Positions 52,119 through 59,993 of a DNA stretch of 64,000 nt are shown in pieces (position 1 is the first letter of the stretch; each line of letters opens with the position of its first letter). Below the pieces are notes generated by a model that did no database searches, had not been told where the DNA came from, and saw only the letters and a list, made by a program, of their open reading frames with translations. A program made the position numbers and the translations under genes. The DNA is from Variovorax sp. OV329. GTDB lineage: Bacteria; Pseudomonadota; Gammaproteobacteria; Burkholderiales; Burkholderiaceae_C. The DNA lies in assembly GCF_900114785.1 (NCBI RefSeq), contig NZ_FOUG01000021.1, positions 1-64,000 on the forward strand, read 5' to 3'.

Positions 52119-53840
52119 ATGATGGTGCACGGTTTCGACGCAGCGGCAGACACGACGGCCCAGGAGCAAAGCGGCCCCGAGGCCGCATGGATCACCCGCC
52201 TCGGTACGCCGCTGCAGGGCGCGTCCAACGGCGCGCTGGCCGGGCTGGTGTTCGCGGCCAAGGACAACATCGACGTGGGCGGCCTGCCCACCACTGCGGC
52301 CTGTCCGGCCTTCGCACGCACCGCCCCGGCGCATGCGCATGTGGTGCAGCGGCTGCTCGATGCCGGTGCGGCACTGGCGGGCAAGACCAACCTGGACCAG
52401 TTCGCCTGCGGCCTCAACGGCACCCGTTCGCCCTACGGCGCGGTGCCCAACAGCTTCGATGCCAGCTTCGTGTCGGGTGGCTCCAGCTCGGGTTCGGCCT
52501 ACGTGGTGGCCACCGGGCAGGTGGACTTCGCGCTGGGCACCGACACGGCCGGTTCGGGCCGAGTGCCGGCGGGGCTGAACAACATCGTGGGGCTCAAGCC
52601 TTCCAAGGGACTCATCAGCGCACGCGGCGTGGTGCCGGCGGCGCAAAGCGTCGACTGCGTCTCCATCTTCGCGCGCACGGTGCAGGTGGCGGTGCAGGTG
52701 CTGCGCGCGGCCATGGGCTTCGATGCGCAGGATCCCTTCTCGCGATCGCTTGCTCTCGAGCGTGAGCCCTTCGGCCCGCGCTTCCGGTTCGGCGTGCCTT
52801 CCGAGCTGCAGTTCTTCGGCGACGAGCAGGCCGCGCAGGCCTTCGTGCAAGCCATCGAGAAGCTCCAGGCCCTGGGCGGCGCGCCCGTGCAGATCGACTA
52901 CGAGCCGCTGGCCCAGGCCGCCGAGCTGCTCTACGACAGCGCGCTGGTCGCCGAGCGCTATGCGGCGGTGCGCGGCTTCTTCGACGAGCACGAAGCCGAA
53001 GTGATGGAGCCGGTGCGCAGCATTCTCGCCAGCGGCCGCCGCTACGACGCGGCCGACCTGGTCGATGCGCAGGCCCGGCTGCGCGCACTGGCGCAGCAGG
53101 CCGCGCCCATGTGGGAGGACATCGACGTGCTGCTGCTGCCCACCGCGCCCACGCACTACCGGATCGACGCCATGCGCGCCGACCCGGTACAGCTCAACAA
53201 GAACCTGGGCGCCTACACCAACTTCGTCAACCTGCTGGACTACGCGGCGCTGTCGGTGCCCAGCAGCCTGCGGCCCGACGGGCTGCCCTTCGGCATCACG
53301 CTGGTGGGGCCCTGCGGCAGCGACCTGCAGCTGGCCGAACTGGGGCAGCGCTACCACCACGCCAGCGGCCTCGCGCAGGGCGCGACCGGCGAGCCCCTGC
53401 CGCCGCCTGCCGATCTGGGCCTGTCCAGGCCGGCCACCGTGAAGGTGGCGGTGGTGGGCGCGCACCTGTCGGGCATGCCGCTCAACGGCCAGCTCGTGGA
53501 GCGCGGCGCGCAGTTGCTGGAGAAGACCCACACCGCCTCGCAGTACAGGCTGTACGCCTTGCCCGGCACCGTGCCGCCCAAGCCCGGCCTGGTCCGCGTG
53601 CCGCCGTCCGAAGGGGCTGCGATCGCGGTGGAGGTCTGGCAGATGCCGCTGGCGCACTACGGCAGCTTCGTCGCGCTCATTCCGGCGCCATTGGGCATCG
53701 GCACCCTGCAGCTGGCCGACGGCAGCAGCGTGCAGGGCTTCGTCTGCGAGGCGCTCGCCACCGAGGGGGCCACCGACATCACCCACCTGGGCGGCTGGCG
53801 CCGCTACATCGAATCGCGGCAGCCGATCGCTGCCGCCTGA
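52119..53840 (+). CDS. atzF: Allophanate hydrolase AtzF
   Basis: A 573-residue amidase-signature enzyme that splits allophanate to ammonia and CO2. The catalytic triad is Lys48 (FAAKDNID), cis-Ser122 (GGSSSGSA) and Ser146 (TAGSGR), with the same spacing (74 and 24) as in characterised AtzF. The C-terminal 110-residue domain (SGMPLNGQLVERGAQLLEK ...) that aids decarboxylation is present, so it is full length and not a generic amidase. Tandem ATGs at 52119/52122. It heads a run with an ABC importer and atzGEH. Confidence 0.92.
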   Translation: MMVHGFDAAADTTAQEQSGPEAAWITRLGTPLQGASNGALAGLVFAAKDNIDVGGLPTTAACPAFARTAPAHAHVVQRLLDAGAALAGKTNLDQFACGLNGTRSPYGAVPNSFDASFVSGGSSSGSAYVVATGQVDFALGTDTAGSGRVPAGLNNIVGLKPSKGLISARGVVPAAQSVDCVSIFARTVQVAVQVLRAAMGFDAQDPFSRSLALEREPFGPRFRFGVPSELQFFGDEQAAQAFVQAIEKLQALGGAPVQIDYEPLAQAAELLYDSALVAERYAAVRGFFDEHEAEVMEPVRSILASGRRYDAADLVDAQARLRALAQQAAPMWEDIDVLLLPTAPTHYRIDAMRADPVQLNKNLGAYTNFVNLLDYAALSVPSSLRPDGLPFGITLVGPCGSDLQLAELGQRYHHASGLAQGATGEPLPPPADLGLSRPATVKVAVVGAHLSGMPLNGQLVERGAQLLEKTHTASQYRLYALPGTVPPKPGLVRVPPSEGAAIAVEVWQMPLAHYGSFVALIPAPLGIGTLQLADGSSVQGFVCEALATEGATDITHLGGWRRYIESRQPIAAA

Positions 53841-53870
53841 ATCCGCCATCTCTCACGAGGAGCTTCCACC

Positions 53871-54881
53871 ATGAAACGCACGACGACCCCATCCCAAGCC
53901 CCATCGAGCCAACGCCGCCAGCTGCTGCAGGCGGGCGCCGCAGGCCTTGCCGTGCTGGCCGCCCCGGCCATCGTGCGCGCCCAGGCCGCGGTCAAGGTGC
54001 GCGTGGGCTATTGGCCGATCGCCGCCGGCCTGCCCTTCTACGCGGCGGTGGAGCAGGGCTACTTCAAGGCGGCCGGCGTCGACGTGGAAGTGCAGCGCTA
54101 CGCCGGCGCGCAGCAGATCATGGAAGCCATGCTCGCCGAGCGCTGCGACGGCAGCGCCAACGGCACCGGCTCGGCCAACATCGCCATCGGCGAGATTGCC
54201 GCGCCGGGCAGCTTCAAGATCTTCTGCTCCAACCCCAGCAACGTGAAGAACGTGCTCGACCAGGTGCTGGTGCCCACCGCCAGCACGGCGAAGGTGATGG
54301 CCGACCTGAAGGGCAAGCGCGTCGCCTCGGGCCCCGGCATCCAGAACGTGACGCTTGCCAAGGCGGTGCTGGAACGCGGCGGCGCCACCGGCGCCACGGT
54401 GGTGGAGCTGCCCATCGGCCAGCACGTGGCGGCGCTCGCCGCGGGCCAGGTCGACGGGTGCTACACGCTGGAGCCCACCGGCACCATCGGACGGCTCAAC
54501 GGCTCCACCCGCGTGCTGGAGTCCGGCGTGATCGCGAAGTACGTGCTGGGCGACCCGATGGCGCCCTGGTTCGGCGGCTCGGCCTCGCTCACCTCGGCCT
54601 TCATCAAGAAGAACCCCGAGGCGGCGAAGAAGTACATCGGCGCCTACGCACAGGGCGTGCAGTATGTGCGCAGCAAGCCGACCGAGGCGCGCCAGTACCT
54701 CAAGGGCTACACCGCCATCGAGGGCCCGCTCACCGGCGAGGTGCCGCTGGCCGCCTACACGCTCTACAACGAGTTCACGCCGCAGGACGTGGCGCACTTC
54801 CAGAAGTTCTTCGACCTGTTCGCCGAGAAGGGCATCTTCTCCTCGCGGCTGATGGTCGACAGCATGCTCTACAAGGGGTAG
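53871..54881 (+). CDS. NitT/TauT-type ABC substrate-binding protein
   Basis: A 336-residue periplasmic binding protein of the NMT1/THI5-like group. A signal with RR (SSQRRQLLQAGAAGLAVL) suggests Tat export. The mature part starts AAVKVRVGYWPIAAGLPFY, typical of the family. Ligands in the family include nitrate, taurine, ureides and pyrimidines. GAGGAGC precedes the ATG, 30 bases after atzF. Together with the next two genes it makes a complete importer; a ureide such as allantoate or biuret is inferred from neighbours. Confidence 0.88.
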   Translation: MKRTTTPSQAPSSQRRQLLQAGAAGLAVLAAPAIVRAQAAVKVRVGYWPIAAGLPFYAAVEQGYFKAAGVDVEVQRYAGAQQIMEAMLAERCDGSANGTGSANIAIGEIAAPGSFKIFCSNPSNVKNVLDQVLVPTASTAKVMADLKGKRVASGPGIQNVTLAKAVLERGGATGATVVELPIGQHVAALAAGQVDGCYTLEPTGTIGRLNGSTRVLESGVIAKYVLGDPMAPWFGGSASLTSAFIKKNPEAAKKYIGAYAQGVQYVRSKPTEARQYLKGYTAIEGPLTGEVPLAAYTLYNEFTPQDVAHFQKFFDLFAEKGIFSSRLMVDSMLYKG

Positions 54882-54884
54882 GCC

Positions 54885-55724
54885 GTGGCTGACTCCGCAC
54901 AGCAAGCCCCCGCCGCGCCCTGGTCGCCGCCCGCAGCGGGCGCCGCTGGCGCACCCGCGGCGCCGCGCCCCTCGCCCTGGCTCAAGGGCCTGCCCTTCAT
55001 CGGGCCGGTGCTGCTCTTCATCGTGTGGGACCTGGCGGTGCGACTGGGGCTCGTCAAGGCCATCCTGCTGCCGCCGCCGGCCGACACCATCGCCACGCTC
55101 ATCACCGGCCTGGCGGGTGGTTCCCTGCTGCTCGACTTCGCCGTCACGGTGTGGCGCACCCTGCAGGCCTTTCTCATCGCGGCCCTGGTCGGCGTTCCGC
55201 TGGGCGTGCTGCTGGGCAGCAACGAGAAGGCGTACCGCAGCGTGGAGTTTTTGATCGACTTCTTCCGCTCCACGCCCTCGTCGGCGCTCATTCCGCTCTT
55301 CCTCATGATCTTCGGCGTGAGCGACGTCAACAAGGTGGCCATCGCCGCCTTCGGCGCGTTGCTCATCGTGGTCTTCAACAGCGCCTACGGCGTGATGAAC
55401 GCGCGCAAGCAGCGCGTCATGGCGGCCAAGGTGATGGGCGCCTCGCGCTGGCAGATCTTCCGCGACGTGCTGGTGTGGGAAAGCCTGCAGCCCACCTTCG
55501 TGGGCCTGCGCTCGGCCGTCTCGATGGCACTGGTGATCGTGATCGTGGCCGAGATGTTCATCGGCTCGGATTCGGGGCTGGGCCACCGCATCATCAACTC
55601 GCAGCAGGTGATGAACGTGCGCGACATGTACGCCTCGATCCTGGCGGCCGGCGCGCTGGGCTATGCACTGAACATCCTCTTCCTCGTGGCCGAGCGCCGC
55701 ATCGTGCACTGGAGCGGACGATGA
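54885..55724 (+). CDS. NitT/TauT-type ABC permease
   Basis: A 279-residue inner-membrane permease with about six spans. The EAA-like loop reads NARKQRVMAAKVMGASRWQIFRD. The N-terminal 35 residues are Ala/Pro rich. Start is GTG at 54885, only three bases after the binding-protein stop. Its TGA overlaps the next ATG (55721-55724). A membrane partner for the ATPase and binding protein on either side. Confidence 0.9.
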   Translation: MADSAQQAPAAPWSPPAAGAAGAPAAPRPSPWLKGLPFIGPVLLFIVWDLAVRLGLVKAILLPPPADTIATLITGLAGGSLLLDFAVTVWRTLQAFLIAALVGVPLGVLLGSNEKAYRSVEFLIDFFRSTPSSALIPLFLMIFGVSDVNKVAIAAFGALLIVVFNSAYGVMNARKQRVMAAKVMGASRWQIFRDVLVWESLQPTFVGLRSAVSMALVIVIVAEMFIGSDSGLGHRIINSQQVMNVRDMYASILAAGALGYALNILFLVAERRIVHWSGR

Positions 55725-56551
55725 GAAGCGTCGACAACGTCATCAACGGCCCGGTGTTCGCCGACGTGCCCAAGGCGGCCTTCGTGCCGGGCCCGGCGGG
55801 CACGCACATCACCATCCGCGGGCTCACCAAGTACTTCGCCGGCTGGCCGCTGTACGAGAACTTCGACCTGGACATCCCGAAGAACCGCATCGTCTCGGTG
55901 TTCGGGCCCAACGGATGCGGCAAGAGCACGCTGATCAACATGATCGCCGGGCTCGTCCCCATCGATTCGGGCGAGATCCTGTTCGACGGCAAGTCGCTCA
56001 AGGACACCAAGATCGGCTACGTGTTCCAGAACTACCGCGAGGCGATGTTCCCGTGGATGCGCACCATCGACAACATCGCCTACCCGCTCAAGCTGGAAGG
56101 TCGCAGCAAGGCGCAGGTGGACCGGCGCATGGAAGAGCTGGTGGCCTCCTTCGACGTGAAGTTCGACCTCAAGCGATTTCCCTATGAGCTCTCGGGCGGG
56201 CAGCAGCAGACCGCTTCGATCATGCGGGCGCTGGCACCCGAGCCGGAGGTGTTGTTCCTCGACGAGCCTTTCTCGGCCCTGGACTTCGAGATGACCCTCT
56301 TCATCCGCGAGAAGCTGCAGGAAGTGTTCATGCAGACCGGCACCACCATGCTGCTGGTCTCGCACGACCTGGAAGAAGCGGTGTACCTGGCCGACCAGGT
56401 GCTGCTGCTCACCAAGCGGCCCACGCGCGTGGCCGAGATCCTGCCCTACGGCGATGCCCGGCCGCGCACGGTGGAGACGCTCAGCGAGCCCGGCTTCGTC
56501 GCCACCAAGAAGCGCAGCCTGGAGATCTTCCAGCGCGAGGTGCGCCGATGA
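55721..56551 (+). CDS. NitT/TauT-type ABC ATPase
   Basis: A 276-residue ATPase. Walker A GPNGCGKST, Q-loop YVFQNYREAMFPW, signature ELSGGQQQ (LSGGQ), Walker B VLFLDEPFSALD and the H-loop LLVSHD are all intact. Starts with an ATGA overlap after the permease and ends with an ATGA overlap into atzG (56548-56551), so importer and enzyme genes are translationally coupled. Confidence 0.93.
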   Translation: MRSVDNVINGPVFADVPKAAFVPGPAGTHITIRGLTKYFAGWPLYENFDLDIPKNRIVSVFGPNGCGKSTLINMIAGLVPIDSGEILFDGKSLKDTKIGYVFQNYREAMFPWMRTIDNIAYPLKLEGRSKAQVDRRMEELVASFDVKFDLKRFPYELSGGQQQTASIMRALAPEPEVLFLDEPFSALDFEMTLFIREKLQEVFMQTGTTMLLVSHDLEEAVYLADQVLLLTKRPTRVAEILPYGDARPRTVETLSEPGFVATKKRSLEIFQREVRR

Positions 56552-56763
56552 GCCTGCGTCCCGAGCAGATCGAAGCCTTCGTCGACGCCAGCGCCGCTGC
56601 GCTGGAGCTGAACCTGCGGCCCGAGCACCGCGAGGGCGTGCTGCGCTACTTCGCGCTCGCGGCCGACATGGCGGCGCTGCTGGACGCGGTGCCGCTGGAC
56701 CCGCACGTGGAACCGGCGGTCAACTTCGCGCCGGTGCCGCCAGGCAGGCGCCACGCGGAATGA
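56548..56763 (+). CDS. atzG: AtzG-like small subunit of 1-carboxybiuret hydrolase
   Basis: A 71-residue DUF4089 protein, mostly helical: LRPEQIEAFVDASAAALEL and LRPEHREGVLRYFALAADMA. AtzG binds AtzE and is needed for its stability, much as GatC stabilises GatA. Length is as for AtzG (about 68). It overlaps the ATPase stop; its own stop overlaps the ATG of a 44-codon repeat-encoded ORF. Confidence 0.85.
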   Translation: MSLRPEQIEAFVDASAAALELNLRPEHREGVLRYFALAADMAALLDAVPLDPHVEPAVNFAPVPPGRRHAE

Positions 56764-56890
56764 GCGCCGCGCCGGGCCGCCCCAAGCAAGCTCGCACCGC
56801 AGTGCGAAGCACGAAGGTACTCGGAATGAACTCCGCGCCGGGCTGCCCCAAGCAAGCTCGCACCGCAGTGCGAAGCACGGAGGTATTCGA
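56760..56890 (+). repeat. Tandem repeat, two units of 66 and 65 bp
   Basis: Unit A 56760-56825 and unit B 56826-56890 are identical but for a few substitutions and one deleted G. Each begins ATGA and holds a hairpin CGCAC-CGCA-GTGCG extended by GCT/AGC around a bulge. A third partial unit, ATGAAC followed by CGCGG, is the start of atzE. Such GC-rich repeats are typical of dispersed families in this bacterial group. Confidence 0.85.
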
Positions 56891-56894
56891 ATGA
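56760..56894 (+). CDS. Repeat-encoded 44-residue ORF between atzG and atzE
   Basis: The tandem repeat is open in one frame: two near-identical blocks containing PKQARTAVRST. Its ATG overlaps the atzG stop (ATGA 56760-56763) and its TGA overlaps the atzE ATG (56891-56894), so ribosomes could run atzG to sORF to atzE by reinitiation. It resembles no known domain and may simply act as a translational bridge. Confidence 0.5.
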   Translation: MSAAPGRPKQARTAVRSTKVLGMNSAPGCPKQARTAVRSTEVFE

Positions 56895-58345
56895 ACGCGG
56901 CCACCGATCTCCTGCGCCAGAGCGCCGCCACCATGGCCGGCGCGGTGCGCGCGGGCAACGTGAGCGCCGGCGCGCTGGCGCAGGCCTCGTTCGCCCGAAT
57001 CGAGGCCACCGACGACCGCGTCAACGCCTTCACCGCGCGCACGCAGCAGCGCGCCTTGCAACGTGCAGCGGCGCTGGACGCACAACTGGCGGCCGGGGGC
57101 GAAGCGGCCCAGGCCCTGCGCGCGCTGCCGCTGCTGGGCGTGCCTTTCGCGGTGAAGAACCTGTTCGACATCGAGGGACTGCCCACGCTGGCCGGCTCCA
57201 AGATCGAGCAGGACAGTCCGCCGGCCCGGCTCGACGCCGTGCTGGTGCAGCGCCTGGAAGCCGCGGGCGCGGTGCTGGTGGGCGCGCTCAACATGGACGA
57301 GTACGCCTACGGCTTCACCACCGAGAACAGCCACGTGGGGCCGGCGCGCAATCCGCACGACCTCACGCGCATCGCCGGCGGCTCGTCCGGCGGTTCCGGT
57401 GCGGCGGTGGCGGCCGGGCAGGTGCCGCTCACGCTGGGCTCGGACACCAATGGCTCCATCCGCGTGCCCGCCTCGCTGTGCGGCGTGTTCGGCCTCAAGC
57501 CCACCTTCGGGCGGCTGCCGCGCACGGGCAGCTATCCCTTCGTGTCCAGCCTGGACCACCTCGGGCCCTTCGCGCGTTCGGCGCGCGACCTGGCACTCGC
57601 CTACGACGCCATGCAAGGCCCGGAGACGGGCCCCGTGCGCGACCCCGGCTGCCTGCAGCGAGCGGTCGAGCCGGTGGCGCCGCTGCTGGCGAAGAACACG
57701 AGCGGATTGCGCATCGGCGTGCTGGGCGGCTACTTCCGCGCCCGTGCCACGCCCCAGGCCCTGGCCGCGGTGGACCGTGTCGCGGCGGCGCTGGGTGCCG
57801 CCGAGACGGTGGAACTGCCGATGGTGCAGGCCGGCCGCGCGGCCGCCTTCCTCATCACCAATTCCGAAGGCGCGGCCCTGCACCTGCAGGACCTGCGCAC
57901 CCGGCCGCAGGATTTCGAGCCGCTGTCGCGCGACCGCTTCCTGGCCGGCACGCTGATTCCGGCCGCGTGGACGGTACGGGCCCAGCGGGTGCGACGCCTT
58001 TATGCCGAGAGCGTGGCCCGCGTCTTCGAGCGCTACGACGTGCTGCTGGCACCGGCCACGCCCTGTGCCGCCACGCCCATCGGCGCCGAGCATTTCGAGA
58101 TCGGCGGGCAGCGCCTGCCGGTGCGACCCAACATGGGCGTGCTGACGCAGCCCATCTCCTGCATCGGCCTGCCTGTGTGCGCGGTGCCCGTGTGGGGCAG
58201 CGAGGAACGCCGGTCGCCGTTGCCCATCGGCGTGCAGGTCATCGCCGCGCCCTGGCGCGAGGACCTGGTGCTGCGCGTGGCCGCCGCGCTGGAAGCGGCC
58301 GGCGTGGCCCATGCGCCCGTGGCCGAACCTGGAGCCCGCGCATGA
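56891..58345 (+). CDS. atzE: AtzE-family amidohydrolase (1-carboxybiuret hydrolase)
   Basis: A 484-residue amidase-signature enzyme. Triad Lys89 (FAVKNLFD), cis-Ser165 (GGSSGGSG) and Ser189 (TNGSIR), spacing 76 and 24. With AtzG it hydrolyses 1-carboxybiuret to 1,3-dicarboxyurea in the cyanuric acid pathway. It is adjacent to AtzG and AtzH as in other genomes that lack atrazine genes, where the native substrate may be a related N-carboxy ureide. ATGA overlaps on both sides. Confidence 0.88.
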   Translation: MNAATDLLRQSAATMAGAVRAGNVSAGALAQASFARIEATDDRVNAFTARTQQRALQRAAALDAQLAAGGEAAQALRALPLLGVPFAVKNLFDIEGLPTLAGSKIEQDSPPARLDAVLVQRLEAAGAVLVGALNMDEYAYGFTTENSHVGPARNPHDLTRIAGGSSGGSGAAVAAGQVPLTLGSDTNGSIRVPASLCGVFGLKPTFGRLPRTGSYPFVSSLDHLGPFARSARDLALAYDAMQGPETGPVRDPGCLQRAVEPVAPLLAKNTSGLRIGVLGGYFRARATPQALAAVDRVAAALGAAETVELPMVQAGRAAAFLITNSEGAALHLQDLRTRPQDFEPLSRDRFLAGTLIPAAWTVRAQRVRRLYAESVARVFERYDVLLAPATPCAATPIGAEHFEIGGQRLPVRPNMGVLTQPISCIGLPVCAVPVWGSEERRSPLPIGVQVIAAPWREDLVLRVAAALEAAGVAHAPVAEPGARA

Positions 58346-58731
58346 TCGACGAGAAGACCGACATCGACATCCCCGAAGTGCTGGCCGAGGTGACGGCCGC
58401 CTTCGCGCGCTACGAGGACGCGCTGGTCAACAACAAGGTCGAGGTGCTCGACGAGCTGTTCTGGGCCAACCCCCGCACGCTGCGCTACGGCGCCAGCGAG
58501 AACCTCTACGGCTACGAAGCCATCCAGGCCTTTCGCGCCTCACGACCCCCGCAGGGGCTGGCGCGCGAGGTGCTGCGCACCGCCATCACCACCTACGGCC
58601 GCGACTTCGCCCACACCGCCATCGAGTTCCGCCGCACGGGCGGCACGCGCGACGGCCGCCAGACCCAGACCTGGGCGCGCACTGCGCAAGGTTGGCGCGT
58701 GGTGGCGGCGCACGTGAGCCTGATCGGCTGA
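58342..58731 (+). CDS. atzH: AtzH/HpxZ-like protein (DUF3225)
   Basis: A 129-residue SnoaL-like alpha+beta barrel. The helix ALVNNKVEVLDELFWANP and strand LRYGASENLYGYEAI are family signatures. AtzH removes one amide from 1,3-dicarboxyurea to give allophanate; HpxZ in oxalurate metabolism is the same family, so the symbol is by context with AtzG/AtzE/AtzF. Overlaps atzE by four bases; followed by a terminator-like hairpin. Confidence 0.8.
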   Translation: MIDEKTDIDIPEVLAEVTAAFARYEDALVNNKVEVLDELFWANPRTLRYGASENLYGYEAIQAFRASRPPQGLAREVLRTAITTYGRDFAHTAIEFRRTGGTRDGRQTQTWARTAQGWRVVAAHVSLIG

Positions 58732-58740
58732 AACCGCACC

Positions 58741-58777
58741 GCCTTGATGCGCAGAGCCTGCCGACAAGGCCCTTTTT
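58741..58777 (+). terminator. Terminator-like hairpin after atzH
   Basis: GCCTTG (58741-58746) pairs with CAAGGC (58765-58770); the loop contains a second small stem GCAG-AGC-CTGC. CCTTTTT follows. It separates the atz operon from the next promoter by only a few bases. Confidence 0.6.
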
Positions 58778-58780
58778 CTG

Positions 58781-58796
58781 CGGCACGCTTTATGCA
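58781..58796 (+). promoter_or_regulatory. Sigma-54 type promoter of BMP transporter operon
   Basis: CGGCACG-CTTT-ATGCA keeps GG (58782-58783) and GC (58794-58795) at 12-base spacing and the CACG of the -24 box; the first base and one -12 T deviate. The operator (site 2) starts inside it. Architecture parallels that at 52073-52115. Confidence 0.5.
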
Positions 58797-58817
58797 TCCT
58801 GTCTTGTATCCAAGATC
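58794..58817 (+). promoter_or_regulatory. Ureide regulon operator, site 2
   Basis: GCATCCTGTCTTGT, ATC, CAAGATC. Inverted repeat core TCTTG-TATC-CAAGA. Twenty of 23 positions match site 1, in opposite orientation to the gene. It begins on the -12 element, 36 bases before the start codon, consistent with repression. The cognate regulator gene is not in the window. Confidence 0.7.
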
Positions 58818-58852
58818 AGAACTCGTCAGCCAACCCTAGTTCGGAGAGCACC

Positions 58853-59968
58853 ATGCAGATCAAAGTCAATCGCCGCGACTCCATCAAGTCCATCGCCGCA
58901 CTCGGCGCAGCTGGCACCCTGGGCGGATGGAGCGCCCTGGCGCAGGCGCAGGCCAAGCCCCTCACCGTGGGCGTGATCTACGTCGGCCCGCGCGACGACT
59001 ACGGCTACAACCAGGCGCAGGCCATGGCGGCGGCCGAGCTGAAGAAGCTTCCGGGCGTCAAGCTGGTCGAGGAAGAGAACGTGCCCGAGACCGCGGCCGT
59101 CCAGAAGACCATGACCGGCATGATCTCGCAGGACGGCGCCAAGCTGCTCTTCCCCACTTCCTTCGGCTACTTCGACCCGCACATCCTCGCGCTGGCGCCC
59201 AAGAACCCCGACGTGCGATTCGCCCACTGCGGCGGCCTGTGGTCCGAGGGCAAGCCCAAGAACGTCGGCAGCTTCTTCGGCTACATCGACGAGTGCCAGT
59301 ACCTCAACGGCGTCATCGCCGGGCACATGAGCAAGAGCAAGAAGATCGGCTTCATCGCGGCCAAGCCGATTCCGCAGGTGCTGCGCAACATCAACGCCTT
59401 CACCATGGGTGCGCGCTCGGTGGACCCGTCCATCACCACCGCGGTGATCTTCACCGGCGACTGGTCCATGCCCGTGAAGGAAGCCGAGGCCACCAACAGC
59501 CTGGCCGACCAGGGCGTGGACGTGTTCACCATGCACGTGGACGGCCCCAAGGTCATCGTCGAGACGGCGGCCAAGCGCGGCAAGATGGTCTGCGGCTACC
59601 ACGCCAGCCAGGCCAAGCTCGCGCCCAATGCCTACCTCACCGGCGCCGAGTGGAACTGGATCACCGCCTACAAGACCATTCTGGATGCGGCGCAGACGGG
59701 CAAGCCCCATCCCAACTTCCTGCGCGGCGGCCTGAAGGAAGGCTACGTGAAGATGTCCGCCTACGGCCCGATGGTGCCCGAGGCCGCACGCAAGAACGCC
59801 GACGACATCAAGGCCAAGATGGTCGCGGGCAGCTTCGACATCTTCAAGGGCGGCCTCAAGGACAACAAGGGTGCGGTCGTGGTGCCGGCGGGCAAGTCCT
59901 TCAAGCAGACCGACGTCGAGCTCGAGAAGATGAACTACCTGGTCGAAGGCGTCGTCGGGACCCTCTGA
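58853..59968 (+). CDS. BMP-family ABC substrate-binding protein
   Basis: A 371-residue basic-membrane-protein (Med/PnrA-like) binding protein. Signal peptide with an RR (VNRRDSIKSIAALGAAGTLG) and cleavage after AQA. YVGPRDDYGYNQAQAMAAAE and ADQGVDVFTMHVDGPKV are family cores. BMP proteins bind nucleosides, purines and similar rings. First gene of the second importer, regulated by site 2. GGAGAG precedes the ATG. Confidence 0.9.
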   Translation: MQIKVNRRDSIKSIAALGAAGTLGGWSALAQAQAKPLTVGVIYVGPRDDYGYNQAQAMAAAELKKLPGVKLVEEENVPETAAVQKTMTGMISQDGAKLLFPTSFGYFDPHILALAPKNPDVRFAHCGGLWSEGKPKNVGSFFGYIDECQYLNGVIAGHMSKSKKIGFIAAKPIPQVLRNINAFTMGARSVDPSITTAVIFTGDWSMPVKEAEATNSLADQGVDVFTMHVDGPKVIVETAAKRGKMVCGYHASQAKLAPNAYLTGAEWNWITAYKTILDAAQTGKPHPNFLRGGLKEGYVKMSAYGPMVPEAARKNADDIKAKMVAGSFDIFKGGLKDNKGAVVVPAGKSFKQTDVELEKMNYLVEGVVGTL

Positions 59969-59993
59969 GGCACGGCGCTTCACAAGGTGTGAC

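Noticed and set aside
52023..53849. Minus-strand extension of the SDR frame through atzF
   Set aside because: The SDR family starts at MNTQDN; the extension is antisense to the verified AtzF sequence.
56760..56890. CRISPR-like tandem repeats
   Set aside because: Units are adjacent without spacers and are protein-frame compatible; no cas genes in the window.
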